A DNA stretch of 15,705 nucleotides, taken from assembly GCA_013152945.1 (NCBI GenBank), contig JAADFL010000169.1, positions 1 through 15,705 on the forward strand. Direction: 5' to 3'. The notes under the pieces were generated by a model, which saw only the letters and a list, made by a program, of their open reading frames with translations, was not told the origin of the DNA and ran no database searches. Each line of letters starts with the position of its first letter. Positions within the stretch are counted from its first letter, which is position 1. This DNA is from Deltaproteobacteria bacterium. Lineage in GTDB: Bacteria; Myxococcota_A; JAADFL01. Of the stretch, positions 6,627 through 13,618 are shown in pieces. The position numbers and the translations under genes are program-made.

Positions 6627-7776
6627 TACGGCAGGACAGGGAAAAGGTTTGTGAAACAGGCTCGAAATACGGCGTTACAGCCACCTGCTCTCCGCCGTTC
6701 CAATCAGTGAATATGGCGGATATGCCCGCAGTAACGGCAAAGAGCCCTGCCGCTCCTGCGAAACCGACATAAACCCTTTCCAGGTTAACCATCTTGTCTC
6801 TCCTGGAGCGCACCTGGTCCGGCGTGGCGCCCTGGCGTAATTTTTTTTGATAGGCTGCATCCTCTTGCCTGTACCACACTCTTACTCCGCCTGATACGAG
6901 GGCTGACACCACGGCAGCAGTAGCAGTGGTCCAAAAGAGTGCAGTGCCTACTCCCCTGCTTTTTTCCTTTTTTGCCGGAGATCTTGATAGACTAACTTGA
7001 TTCGAAACAGGTTGATTCTCGTTTTCCTTGTTCGCCCGGATTGCCTGTTTCGCCGCAGTATTCCCTTTTTCCGCAGCCTGCCTGCTTTCGAGTTTTGAAA
7101 TGCTTTTCCCAAATGGTTTTTTGGCGCCGGTCTTCGATTTTGGAGAAGCAGCTTTTGATTTGGCGGCCCCTTGACTCTTTTCTTTCAAACCGGAAGCCCC
7201 GGCCGTTTCTTCCAGGTTGACTGCATTTTGTTTTACACCAACAGCATGTTGTATTTCCATGTTGGTTGCCGGTTTTTCAAACACCAATGTCCTCTTTCTG
7301 TGTTTCCTGGTCTTGGTGATCTGTACGGCCAAACCAATACCCGGCCCGGGATCGGCCGTGACGACATATACGTGATCTCCCCCGGGTATTTTCAATTGAT
7401 AGGTTCTGCGTTTGCTCAGGACTAATTTGCGGTCGAAAGGCAATGGCGCGCCCCTGCCGGGTCTCATGGTGAGTTTTTGACGGGCGACCAGCCCGTCGTC
7501 GGATGCCACTACGAGCGTATTGAAACCCGGAATTTTTTCGCCTTTTTTGAACATCCGGCAAATCTTGATGTTTATGAGCAGTGGGCCGGTTGCCTTTATG
7601 GTTATCGCCTCTCCCGGGCTTATCTGCATGAAGTCGATGCGCTTGCCTTTCCTCTCGGCAGCCAGCTTTTTTCCAGGAAATTCAACCCTGACATGCACAG
7701 GGCCGGCAAGGGCCTGCGGAACAATCGAGGTGCACAGAAAAGCATAAACAAGCATTGTCGTAAACTTAATGTTCAT
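6616..7776 (-). CDS. Secreted/membrane protein of unknown function with N-terminal beta domain and two C-terminal helices
   Basis: A 386-residue protein started by an ATG with GGAGG six bases upstream. Residues 1-24 form a signal peptide ending in QALA, with Gly25 next. Residues about 26-170 are beta-rich, resembling a periplasmic sandwich (VHVRVEFPGKKL, GEAITIKATGPLLINI, YQLKIPGGDHVYVVTADP). Residues about 185-275 are a long Lys/Ala/Ser-rich, low-complexity linker. Two hydrophobic helices follow at about 276-298 and 334-355, separated by a charged loop. The C-terminus ends in Phe (SLSCRIKF). Overall it resembles exported myxobacterial-type proteins with a PEGA-like front and paired helices behind, but I cannot assign a family. 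It is 96 bp downstream of the MFS gene in the same direction and ends 11 bp inside the convergent hydrolase gene. Function unknown. Confidence 0.75.
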   Translation of the reverse strand: MNIKFTTMLVYAFLCTSIVPQALAGPVHVRVEFPGKKLAAERKGKRIDFMQISPGEAITIKATGPLLINIKICRMFKKGEKIPGFNTLVVASDDGLVARQKLTMRPGRGAPLPFDRKLVLSKRRTYQLKIPGGDHVYVVTADPGPGIGLAVQITKTRKHRKRTLVFEKPATNMEIQHAVGVKQNAVNLEETAGASGLKEKSQGAAKSKAASPKSKTGAKKPFGKSISKLESRQAAEKGNTAAKQAIRANKENENQPVSNQVSLSRSPAKKEKSRGVGTALFWTTATAAVVSALVSGGVRVWYRQEDAAYQKKLRQGATPDQVRSRRDKMVNLERVYVGFAGAAGLFAVTAGISAIFTDWNGGEQVAVTPYFEPVSQTFSLSCRIKF

Positions 7777-7837
7777 TTCAATCCTCCATTGCAGATCTTT
7801 ATCTGTAATTCAATAGCGTCAGGCTAGTACATATTAT

Positions 7838-7857
7838 ATATGGGAGTCAACCCATAT
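7838..7857. repeat. Inverted repeat upstream of the secreted/membrane protein gene
   Basis: ATATGGG (7838-7844) and CCCATAT (7851-7857) form a perfect 7-bp inverted repeat around a 6-base spacer. On the minus strand the spacer reads TTGACT, a near-consensus -35, and TATAAT lies a few bases further on, though too close to act as its -10. The repeat lies 15 bp past the stop of the MFS gene and about 60 bp before the next start. It could be an operator or a weak transcript-end hairpin; there is no T-run to support a terminator. Confidence 0.45.
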
Positions 7858-7872
7858 TCGTCCCGGGGTCTA

Positions 7873-9207
7873 TTATTGCCTGATATGCATCTTCCTTTCT
7901 CTTGCCGAACCTATACGCATGAGCGTCATGGCCGTAAGAAAGAAAAACGCAGCAAGGATGAAAGCTGCTCTGGGCCCTCCCAGTTGATAGGAAGCCAAGC
8001 CTATCCATGGAGCCAGCAGGCCCCTCAAGCCAACCAGTGTAACGTGGACACCCTGGTACATGCTGGAGTCCTCTTCTCCTGCAAAGTATATGCTGCCGAG
8101 GCTCCATGCCACTTGAACACCTGCCATGGCCAGACCGAATATACCGTAGGCCGCCATGACCCATAATAGGCCGTTTTCTTTGGACCAGGTTGAGAAAAGC
8201 AGTAGAACCGGGAACAACAACAAGAATCCAAAAGTGGCGCTGCAAAAGCGCCACGGGTGCAATCTATCAAGCACCATGCCCAGAACCGGCGCCAGTAATA
8301 CCATGCCCAGTTGTCCGATCAGGCCCCGGGTGAACCCATATTGAGAATAATCCGAGTGCAGGTAGTCGGCAAAATATATCGGCATGACCGGCAATAATAG
8401 TATGAAGCCGCAGCCATATACGAAAAATGCGGATTCGAAAATAAAGAAGTCGTTTTTTTTCTTTAAGATAAGCACCGCATCTTGGAATGGTTGCAGCAAT
8501 TTTTGCCAGACTGCGCGGCGGGTCGTGTCCGGTTCTATTCTTTTTCTGGGTTCAGCAGGAATGCTTGCCAATATGTAGCACTGAATGAAACCCGTAATGC
8601 CTGCAAGGGCGAAAAGTTCCTGAAAAAGCCATGGATCCTGATCCAGGAGTTTACCTGCAAAAAAGGCAACCACGGTTGCCACGCCTACCTGGGTTGAAAC
8701 GGCCCACCCGAACAATCTGCCTCGATGCTTGGTACGATAGTTGGATTGGAAAATGGCATTTTGGGCAGGCTCTATGATGGAGGCTGCTGCAGAAACCAGC
8801 AGCAGGAACGGGATCAGGATTTCCGACGAAGTGATTAAAAAGGATGCCAGCAATATCAGCCTGCCGAATATTCCTGCACCCAGCAGAAAAGGCCTTTTTT
8901 CCCGGCCCTGCATGGCTTGTCCCCAGTGGACTGCAAATAGATTGGCGAGAGGCCATAAGGACACTATTATGGTCAACTGCCAGGCTGGAGCCCCCAGGGT
9001 CTTTCGTGCTACAAAGTCGTGTAGAATGTAGATTCCGTAGGTTATACCGTTGGAGAACGAAGCCGCCAGGTGGTACCTGAACGTGAGTGATTCGAGAGAA
9101 TTTGGTGTAAGTTGAATTGAAGTACCCTGGTCTTTTCTTAGAGGTTTCAAATGGAACTTTTCCGGCTTTTTAATTCTCAGTCTCTTTCTGCTTTTCGCTT
9201 TCTGCAC
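7873..9207 (-). CDS. Major facilitator superfamily transporter
   Basis: A 444-residue polytopic inner-membrane protein with about 11-12 hydrophobic helices between residues 45 and 435. It shows MFS features: a basic loop after the second or third helix (HWGQAMQGREKRPFLLG), a central cytoplasmic loop at about 215-250 (AEPRKRIEPDTTRRAVWQK), and a similar loop in the second half (LGMVLDRLHPWRF). The first 30 residues are strongly basic and would be cytoplasmic. The substrate cannot be told; the general look is that of a drug or metabolite exporter. The frame begins at GTG (9207), with a stop codon immediately upstream, so the protein cannot extend further; there is no clear Shine-Dalgarno site. 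It lies 78 bp after rsmA in the same direction and may have its own promoter in that gap. Confidence 0.85.
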   Translation of the reverse strand: MQKAKSRKRLRIKKPEKFHLKPLRKDQGTSIQLTPNSLESLTFRYHLAASFSNGITYGIYILHDFVARKTLGAPAWQLTIIVSLWPLANLFAVHWGQAMQGREKRPFLLGAGIFGRLILLASFLITSSEILIPFLLLVSAAASIIEPAQNAIFQSNYRTKHRGRLFGWAVSTQVGVATVVAFFAGKLLDQDPWLFQELFALAGITGFIQCYILASIPAEPRKRIEPDTTRRAVWQKLLQPFQDAVLILKKKNDFFIFESAFFVYGCGFILLLPVMPIYFADYLHSDYSQYGFTRGLIGQLGMVLLAPVLGMVLDRLHPWRFCSATFGFLLLFPVLLLFSTWSKENGLLWVMAAYGIFGLAMAGVQVAWSLGSIYFAGEEDSSMYQGVHVTLVGLRGLLAPWIGLASYQLGGPRAAFILAAFFFLTAMTLMRIGSARERKMHIRQ

Positions 9208-9221
9208 TCATTCAGCGTTGA

Positions 9222-9251
9222 AGTATAACTTTTAACCCTGATTCCTGTCAT
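9222..9251 (-). promoter_or_regulatory. Candidate promoter for the MFS transporter
   Basis: On the minus strand ATGACA (9251-9246, 5 of 6 to TTGACA) and TATACT (9227-9222, 5 of 6 to TATAAT) are separated by 18 bases. Transcription would start near 9215, leaving about 8 bases before the GTG at 9207. That agrees with the missing ribosome binding site and would make the transporter mRNA nearly leaderless. Read-through from tsaD-rsmA is an alternative. Confidence 0.4.
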
Positions 9252-9285
9252 TTCAAAACAGCAACGACACAATTGTAATGCATCT

Positions 9286-10134
9286 TTAATACAAGAGCAT
9301 GGATAACCTGGAAATTTCATCCAGTGACAAGGTCTCGCCTCTCCTCTTGGGATCTATTCCGGCTTTGGTCAATAGTTGCCTGGCACAGTCGAGATCTTGG
9401 CACAGACTATTCGAGACAAGAGCTTTCGCGAGCATCTTTCTTCTCTGGGTGAAGGCCGTGGCAACTACTTTTCTGAACATCGCCTCGCTCGGTATTTCGA
9501 TCCTTGGCCTATCGAGAGGAGTGAGCTTTATGACCGAAGAAGATACCCTGGGCCTCGGCACATAGGCATCCGGCGGTAAATCGAACATTTTTCGTACATC
9601 CATGAAGGCATGAAGAAGCAGGGTTAACCTTCCGGCCGCCCTGGACCCGGGGGTTGCACACAGCCTGTCCGCCACCTCCTGCTGAATGCCCAGGATTGCG
9701 TTACTGAAGAGCCGTCTCTGCTCGAATAGATTCAACAAGATAACAGAGGTAATCATGTAGGGCAGGTTGCCGACTACGACGAGATCTGCCGGGTCAAGAG
9801 GCGGTACGCCTGGAACATTCTCCAGATCCAGAGCCGATGCATCCATGTTGATTATCTCGACATTGTCCAAAGACGGCATGAGATTAAGCATTTCACGGGA
9901 CAAGGATTCGTCTTTTTCGATTGCTATGACTCTTTGAAATCTTTCGGCCAGCAAGTGAGTTAGATGCCCGAGACCAGCACCTATCTCAAGAGCGGTTTTG
10001 CACATGGTCTTGGCTGCGACATGCGCGAATTTCAATGCAAGTCCTCGATCCGATAAGAAATTTTGACCCATGGATTTTTTGGGGGTTAGGCCGCGTGCCT
10101 TGAGGAGCCTTGCCGGGCTTGGATATCTTTTCAC
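9286..10134 (-). CDS. rsmA: 16S rRNA (adenine1518-N6/adenine1519-N6)-dimethyltransferase RsmA (KsgA)
   Basis: A 282-residue SAM-dependent enzyme that dimethylates two adjacent adenosines near the 3' end of 16S rRNA late in small-subunit assembly. All main motifs are visible: KKSMGQNFL at the N-terminus, motif I EIGAGLGHLT (residues 50-59), acidic Glu73 for the SAM ribose, NMDA with Asp98, motif IV NLPY (123-126), and the C-terminal FTQRRKML. Length is normal. The usual YGRLSV-type segment reads AGRLTLLLHAF here, a mild deviation. The start is GTG, overlapping the stop of tsaD by four bases (GTGA), so the two are translated together. Loss of this enzyme is known in other bacteria to give kasugamycin resistance. 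Confidence 0.96.
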   Translation of the reverse strand: MKRYPSPARLLKARGLTPKKSMGQNFLSDRGLALKFAHVAAKTMCKTALEIGAGLGHLTHLLAERFQRVIAIEKDESLSREMLNLMPSLDNVEIINMDASALDLENVPGVPPLDPADLVVVGNLPYMITSVILLNLFEQRRLFSNAILGIQQEVADRLCATPGSRAAGRLTLLLHAFMDVRKMFDLPPDAYVPRPRVSSSVIKLTPLDRPRIEIPSEAMFRKVVATAFTQRRKMLAKALVSNSLCQDLDCARQLLTKAGIDPKRRGETLSLDEISRLSMLLY

Positions 10135-11126
10135 AACAGCGCCCTGGCTGATGCCTCTATTTCCAGACTCGATAATTCATGCCTTTCAAGCTTCCTTTTT
10201 CCCGCCACGGCTACCATTGCCGCATTGTCCGTACACAGGTCCGGTGGCGGCAACAAGATATCGATTTTCGTTTCCTTTGCCACGTCAGTAAGGGCCGTAC
10301 GCAGCTCCTTGTTTGCCGCAACGCCTCCTGTTGCAACAATTGCTCTTGGCGCCTCCTGCCCGATGGCAAGCCGGACTCTGTATAGTATCGCATCTATCAC
10401 TGCTCCCTGAAATGATGCAGCCAGGTCTTCAATGCCCCTACCGGTTGGTATGCCGTTCTTTTCGATGTGCCGCCTGAATGCGCTTTTCAAACCCGAGAAT
10501 GAGAAGTCCAGCGAGCCCTTTAGGGGAATATCCCTTATGAGCTTAATTGCATGCTTGTCTCCTTTTGCAGCCAAGGCGGCTATTTTGTATCCGCCTGGAT
10601 AGCCGAGCCCCAGCATCTTGGCCGCCTTGTCAAAGGCTTCACCTGCAGCATCATCCCTGGTAGCGCCAAGCAGCTTGTAATCACCGGGACCGCTTACCCT
10701 GAAAATAGATGTATGACCGCCTGAGATGACCAGGCCCAGATGTGGATATGGAACAGGCCTTTTGAGGAGGTGCACTGCAGACAGGTGACCGTCCAAGTGG
10801 TTCACGGCGACGAACGGGATTTCTTTTGATTTGGCCAGCGCCTTTGCAAACTCCAAGCCCACCAGCAGGGAACCGATAAGGCCCGGCCCAAAAGTTGCCG
10901 CAATACCATCCAGGTCTTCTACCGTGACCCCGGCATCTTCCATTGATTTCCTGACTGCAGGAAAAATGTTCTTGATGTGATTTCTGGACGCTAGTTCAGG
11001 CACTACGCCGCCATATTCCGCGTGAACCGAGTCTTGTGAAAAAACAATGCTCGACAGGCACTGCACGTCCTTGATTATTGCCGCCGCAGTGTCATCACAC
11101 GAAGTCTCTATTCCCAGAACAATCAA
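10131..11126 (-). CDS. tsaD: tRNA N6-adenosine threonylcarbamoyltransferase TsaD (Kae1/Gcp family)
   Basis: The catalytic subunit for the t6A modification at position 37 of ANN-decoding tRNAs; it transfers the threonylcarbamoyl group from TC-AMP, normally with TsaB and TsaE, which are not in this window. The sequence opens VLGIETSCDDTAAA, carries the metal-binding NHLDGHLSA with two histidines four residues apart, the phosphate-binding VISGGHTS, the family segment LGATRDDAAGEAFDK and, near the end, PPPDLCTDNAAMVA with the metal-ligand aspartate. I place the start at TTG 11126, giving 331 residues: it lies nine bases after an AGGGAG site and aligns with the usual M-x-VLGIETSC opening. The TTG at 11135 abuts that site and is less likely. 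It is the first gene of a tight pair with rsmA. Confidence 0.95.
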   Translation of the reverse strand: MIVLGIETSCDDTAAAIIKDVQCLSSIVFSQDSVHAEYGGVVPELASRNHIKNIFPAVRKSMEDAGVTVEDLDGIAATFGPGLIGSLLVGLEFAKALAKSKEIPFVAVNHLDGHLSAVHLLKRPVPYPHLGLVISGGHTSIFRVSGPGDYKLLGATRDDAAGEAFDKAAKMLGLGYPGGYKIAALAAKGDKHAIKLIRDIPLKGSLDFSFSGLKSAFRRHIEKNGIPTGRGIEDLAASFQGAVIDAILYRVRLAIGQEAPRAIVATGGVAANKELRTALTDVAKETKIDILLPPPDLCTDNAAMVAVAGKRKLERHELSSLEIEASARALL

Positions 11127-11251
11127 CCGTAACAACTCCCTGACATTAAAGTGGTTGTCGATGACGACCGTATTGCTTCACTTTTTCTCCGCTCCGGCTC
11201 GCCTTTTGAAGCATCATACAAGTGTCTTACCCGAGCCTGGATCAGCCCGGT

Positions 11252-11383
11252 TTAACGGGTATCCTCCTTCCTTTCCAAAGCCGTGATGTTGATATCATGA
11301 ACTACTTCGAAGTATTTGCTCTTTGTCGACACAAATATGCGTTTTCCACCGGTATCCTTTTTGCGACAGAACCGGCAAATCAT
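11252..11383 (-). CDS. Possible small 43-aa protein with a CxxC motif
   Basis: An ATG at 11383 overlaps the stop of the response-regulator gene as ATGA, and the frame stays open for 43 codons to a TAA at 11252. The product starts MICRFCRKKD and is basic at its N-terminus, with a single Cys-x2-Cys, then a mixed segment (FVSTKSKYFEVVHDI) and a charged end. Overlapping stop and start suggest translational coupling. One CxxC is only half of a typical zinc ribbon, so it might dimerise around a metal or be a decayed remnant. I do not recognise it. Chance open frames of this length are common; the overlap and codon choice are the only support. Confidence 0.35.
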   Translation of the reverse strand: MICRFCRKKDTGGKRIFVSTKSKYFEVVHDINITALERKEDTR

Positions 11384-13416
11384 TCCATATCTTTAAGGAT
11401 AGCCCTGATATCATCGGCGTACCTACCCTTGGGGTCCAAGGCGAGGTACTTCTCATATGCCCGTTTTGCCTCCTTATTGTTGCCAAGGGTTTGGTATACC
11501 GCGCCGAGGGTAAGTTGCAGCGAAGCATCCCTCGGGGAGATGAGCAATCCCTTTTTCAGGTAGTAAAGGGCCTTTTTGTTCCGGTCCAACTCGTTGTACA
11601 GGTTGCCCAGGGCCCGGTAAACTGCAACTCCTCTGGGAAATATGGCAAGCGCCTTTTTGTATTCTTTTATTGCCTTTTTTTGATGTCCCGCGTTCCACAG
11701 TTTCTTACCTTCCCGCAAGTGTTCCCTATAGAGCTCGATTGGTTTCTTGGACACTGCATCGGCTATCGCACTCGGAACCGGAACCAATGGAACCGCCTCT
11801 TGATGTTGTTTTTCGTTAGCATCTTGGATCGCCTGTGTATTGTTCTTTGTCCGTGCTGTACTTGGTGCACTGGTTGACATCGCAGGCTCTTTGGAATTTT
11901 CCTCTGGCTTTGAAACTGTTGAATCAGGTGACTCATGGACCACCGGATTGCCGGCATCCACTACTGCTACTGCGGGATTTCTTGTCTCAATCGATATGCC
12001 TTTGTTTTCAAAGGTTCGATTCTTGATTGCTCCGAAATAGACCAGTACCCCCACTACTATTATTGCAAGAGCCCATAATAATTTGCTCGAGGATTGTGTT
12101 TCTTCCTTGGAAACCACGCCGGGTCTTTTCGCGGTTTGCAATTGCCGTACCGGCTTCAGGGCAGCACCATCCTTGGATTTCGCTTTTTCTTTCATGGCTT
12201 GTGCAGACCGTGTTTCTTCATCCTGCTTGGTGTCAGTCTTGGCGGCCCCTGATTTTTCCGCTTCCTTTTTGCTTTCTTCTTCCGCCGGCATTTCTTCTTT
12301 TTCAGCAGGCGTTGCTTTTTCATCCCTTGGAAGAGCGGCCTGTACCGGTTCTTCAGTTTTTGAAACAGGAACTGCCTGGCCGGCTTCCTCTTCGACTTGC
12401 CCGGGCTCGTTGGTTTCGGCTTCAGCCGGCCGGTCGGGTTCTTTGGCAGGTAGCGGTGATACGGACTTCTCACCCGTGGAACGGATAAAGGCCTCGAAGT
12501 ACAATCTTGTCAGTATGTTGAGGGTGGACACCTCGTCAAGGTCACTTGCATCGATAACTTGTTGAAGGGATTTTTTCCCGTCTATCATATCCAGGATTTC
12601 CGTTACTTCCGGTGGAAGTATGTCCCTGGAACGGGTCATCCTTTCCTTGTCCTGGTCGAAAATGCTATCCAGCGGAGGCAGCTCGGAACAAAGGCGTTCC
12701 CATTCGTCTATGCGCCTCATTCCCTCCATCAGCAAGGCCTGGCTGGACAACCCGATACGCTCCGTCCTGTCCACGTCTTTGAACAACAGTGAGAACGTTC
12801 CTCTTGAGAGCATCAGCATTCGGTACATCGCGCGTTCACCGGAATATTTTCCCAGCTCGGCGTCAATGACCTTCCCGTCTTTGAAGTAGATCGAGCCCTC
12901 CTGGTTGTCGCTTTCCAGTGTAATGACCCCGGATTTCCGGCCCAGTTCGACGGTCTGGATCAGGTCGACAAGCGCCATGTCGGAGAGATCGCCCGAAAAT
13001 TGCGCTTTTCCCTCTTTTTTCCCTATCTTCTCCTTGTCGTGTTTCTCCAGCAGCAGCTTGACCCGTGTAAGTATTTCCTTGACGTAAATAGGCTTGGTAA
13101 GGTAGTCCTCCACTCCCATTTCAAGTCCTCGTACCTTGTCCTGCAAGGTTTTTTGCCATGTAAGGAAGATGAAGGGTATCTGGGCTGTTTTCTTGTCGGC
13201 CTTTAGTCTCGAGCAAAACTCGAAACCATCCATTTCAGGCATCTTGGTATCAGAAATGATAAGGTCGGGCAGGTCTGCAGCTATTTTTTCCATTGCATCC
13301 ACGCCGTTGAGAGCAGTGGTTATTGCGTACCCCTCCTTGCGCAGACTGACCTCCAGGATGCGTTGGCTCTTAATGTCGCTGTCTACAATAAGAATTTTTT
13401 TCTTGCTCACTTCCAT
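11380..13416 (-). CDS. Response regulator with PATAN/DUF4388-type domain, membrane helix and C-terminal TPRs
   Basis: A 678-residue multidomain protein. Residues 5-125 are a complete receiver domain: acidic pocket VDSD at 11-14, phospho-acceptor Asp56 in IISDTKMPEMDG, Thr86 and Lys108 in LTKP. Residues about 139-312 match the PATAN/DUF4388 type (FSGDLSDMALVDLIQTVELGRKSG, YFKDGKVIDAE), ending in a winged-helix-like part (VTEILDMIDG to LYFEAFIR). Residues about 318-430 are a Lys/Glu/Ala/Pro-rich linker. A transmembrane helix lies at about 445-463 (LLWALAIIVVGVLVYFGAI). Residues 562-667 carry three TPR repeats. The receiver would be cytoplasmic and the TPRs periplasmic, so it probably passes a phosphorylation state to a protein partner rather than to DNA; no DNA-binding output domain is recognised and no histidine kinase is nearby. 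The ATG start has a modest AGGGGC site. Confidence 0.88.
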   Translation of the reverse strand: MEVSKKKILIVDSDIKSQRILEVSLRKEGYAITTALNGVDAMEKIAADLPDLIISDTKMPEMDGFEFCSRLKADKKTAQIPFIFLTWQKTLQDKVRGLEMGVEDYLTKPIYVKEILTRVKLLLEKHDKEKIGKKEGKAQFSGDLSDMALVDLIQTVELGRKSGVITLESDNQEGSIYFKDGKVIDAELGKYSGERAMYRMLMLSRGTFSLLFKDVDRTERIGLSSQALLMEGMRRIDEWERLCSELPPLDSIFDQDKERMTRSRDILPPEVTEILDMIDGKKSLQQVIDASDLDEVSTLNILTRLYFEAFIRSTGEKSVSPLPAKEPDRPAEAETNEPGQVEEEAGQAVPVSKTEEPVQAALPRDEKATPAEKEEMPAEEESKKEAEKSGAAKTDTKQDEETRSAQAMKEKAKSKDGAALKPVRQLQTAKRPGVVSKEETQSSSKLLWALAIIVVGVLVYFGAIKNRTFENKGISIETRNPAVAVVDAGNPVVHESPDSTVSKPEENSKEPAMSTSAPSTARTKNNTQAIQDANEKQHQEAVPLVPVPSAIADAVSKKPIELYREHLREGKKLWNAGHQKKAIKEYKKALAIFPRGVAVYRALGNLYNELDRNKKALYYLKKGLLISPRDASLQLTLGAVYQTLGNNKEAKRAYEKYLALDPKGRYADDIRAILKDME

Positions 13417-13618
13417 CCCCCAATGCCCCTAAAGAGAAGTCACATCGCCTCTACACCGGGGCCTTTTGTCAGGACGTTAAAATAGATTACCACGTGTGAT
13501 TAACACAAGGCAAGTACATGAAATAATTAATCTTGGAAATAATAATAAGGTTGTAAATCGAGGATCTTCTGAAAAATCGTTTGTTCAGAATCTTGTAGAG
13601 AAATTTGAAGCTGCTCTG
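13417..13618 (-). promoter_or_regulatory. Intergenic region with a weak candidate promoter for the response regulator
   Basis: The gap follows the fhs stop and precedes the response-regulator ATG, both on the minus strand. The stretch 13480-13600 is distinctly AT-rich, as expected of a promoter region. The best minus-strand pairings are TTGCCT (13513-13508) with TAATCT (13489-13484), or TTGTGT (13508-13503) with TATTTT (13484-13479), each with an 18-base spacer and only partial consensus. GTGT and ACAC flank this segment as a small inverted repeat around 13495-13507. No fhs terminator with a T-run was seen. Confidence 0.25.

Noticed and set aside
11136-11286. Plus-strand or minus-strand small frames upstream of tsaD, including a 23-codon frame beginning ATGATG
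   Set aside because: Too short, with no good ribosome site or recognisable motif.
12083-12565. 160-aa plus-strand frame opposite the response regulator
   Set aside because: A Ser/Ala/Pro-rich shadow of the low-complexity Lys/Glu/Ala linker on the other strand.
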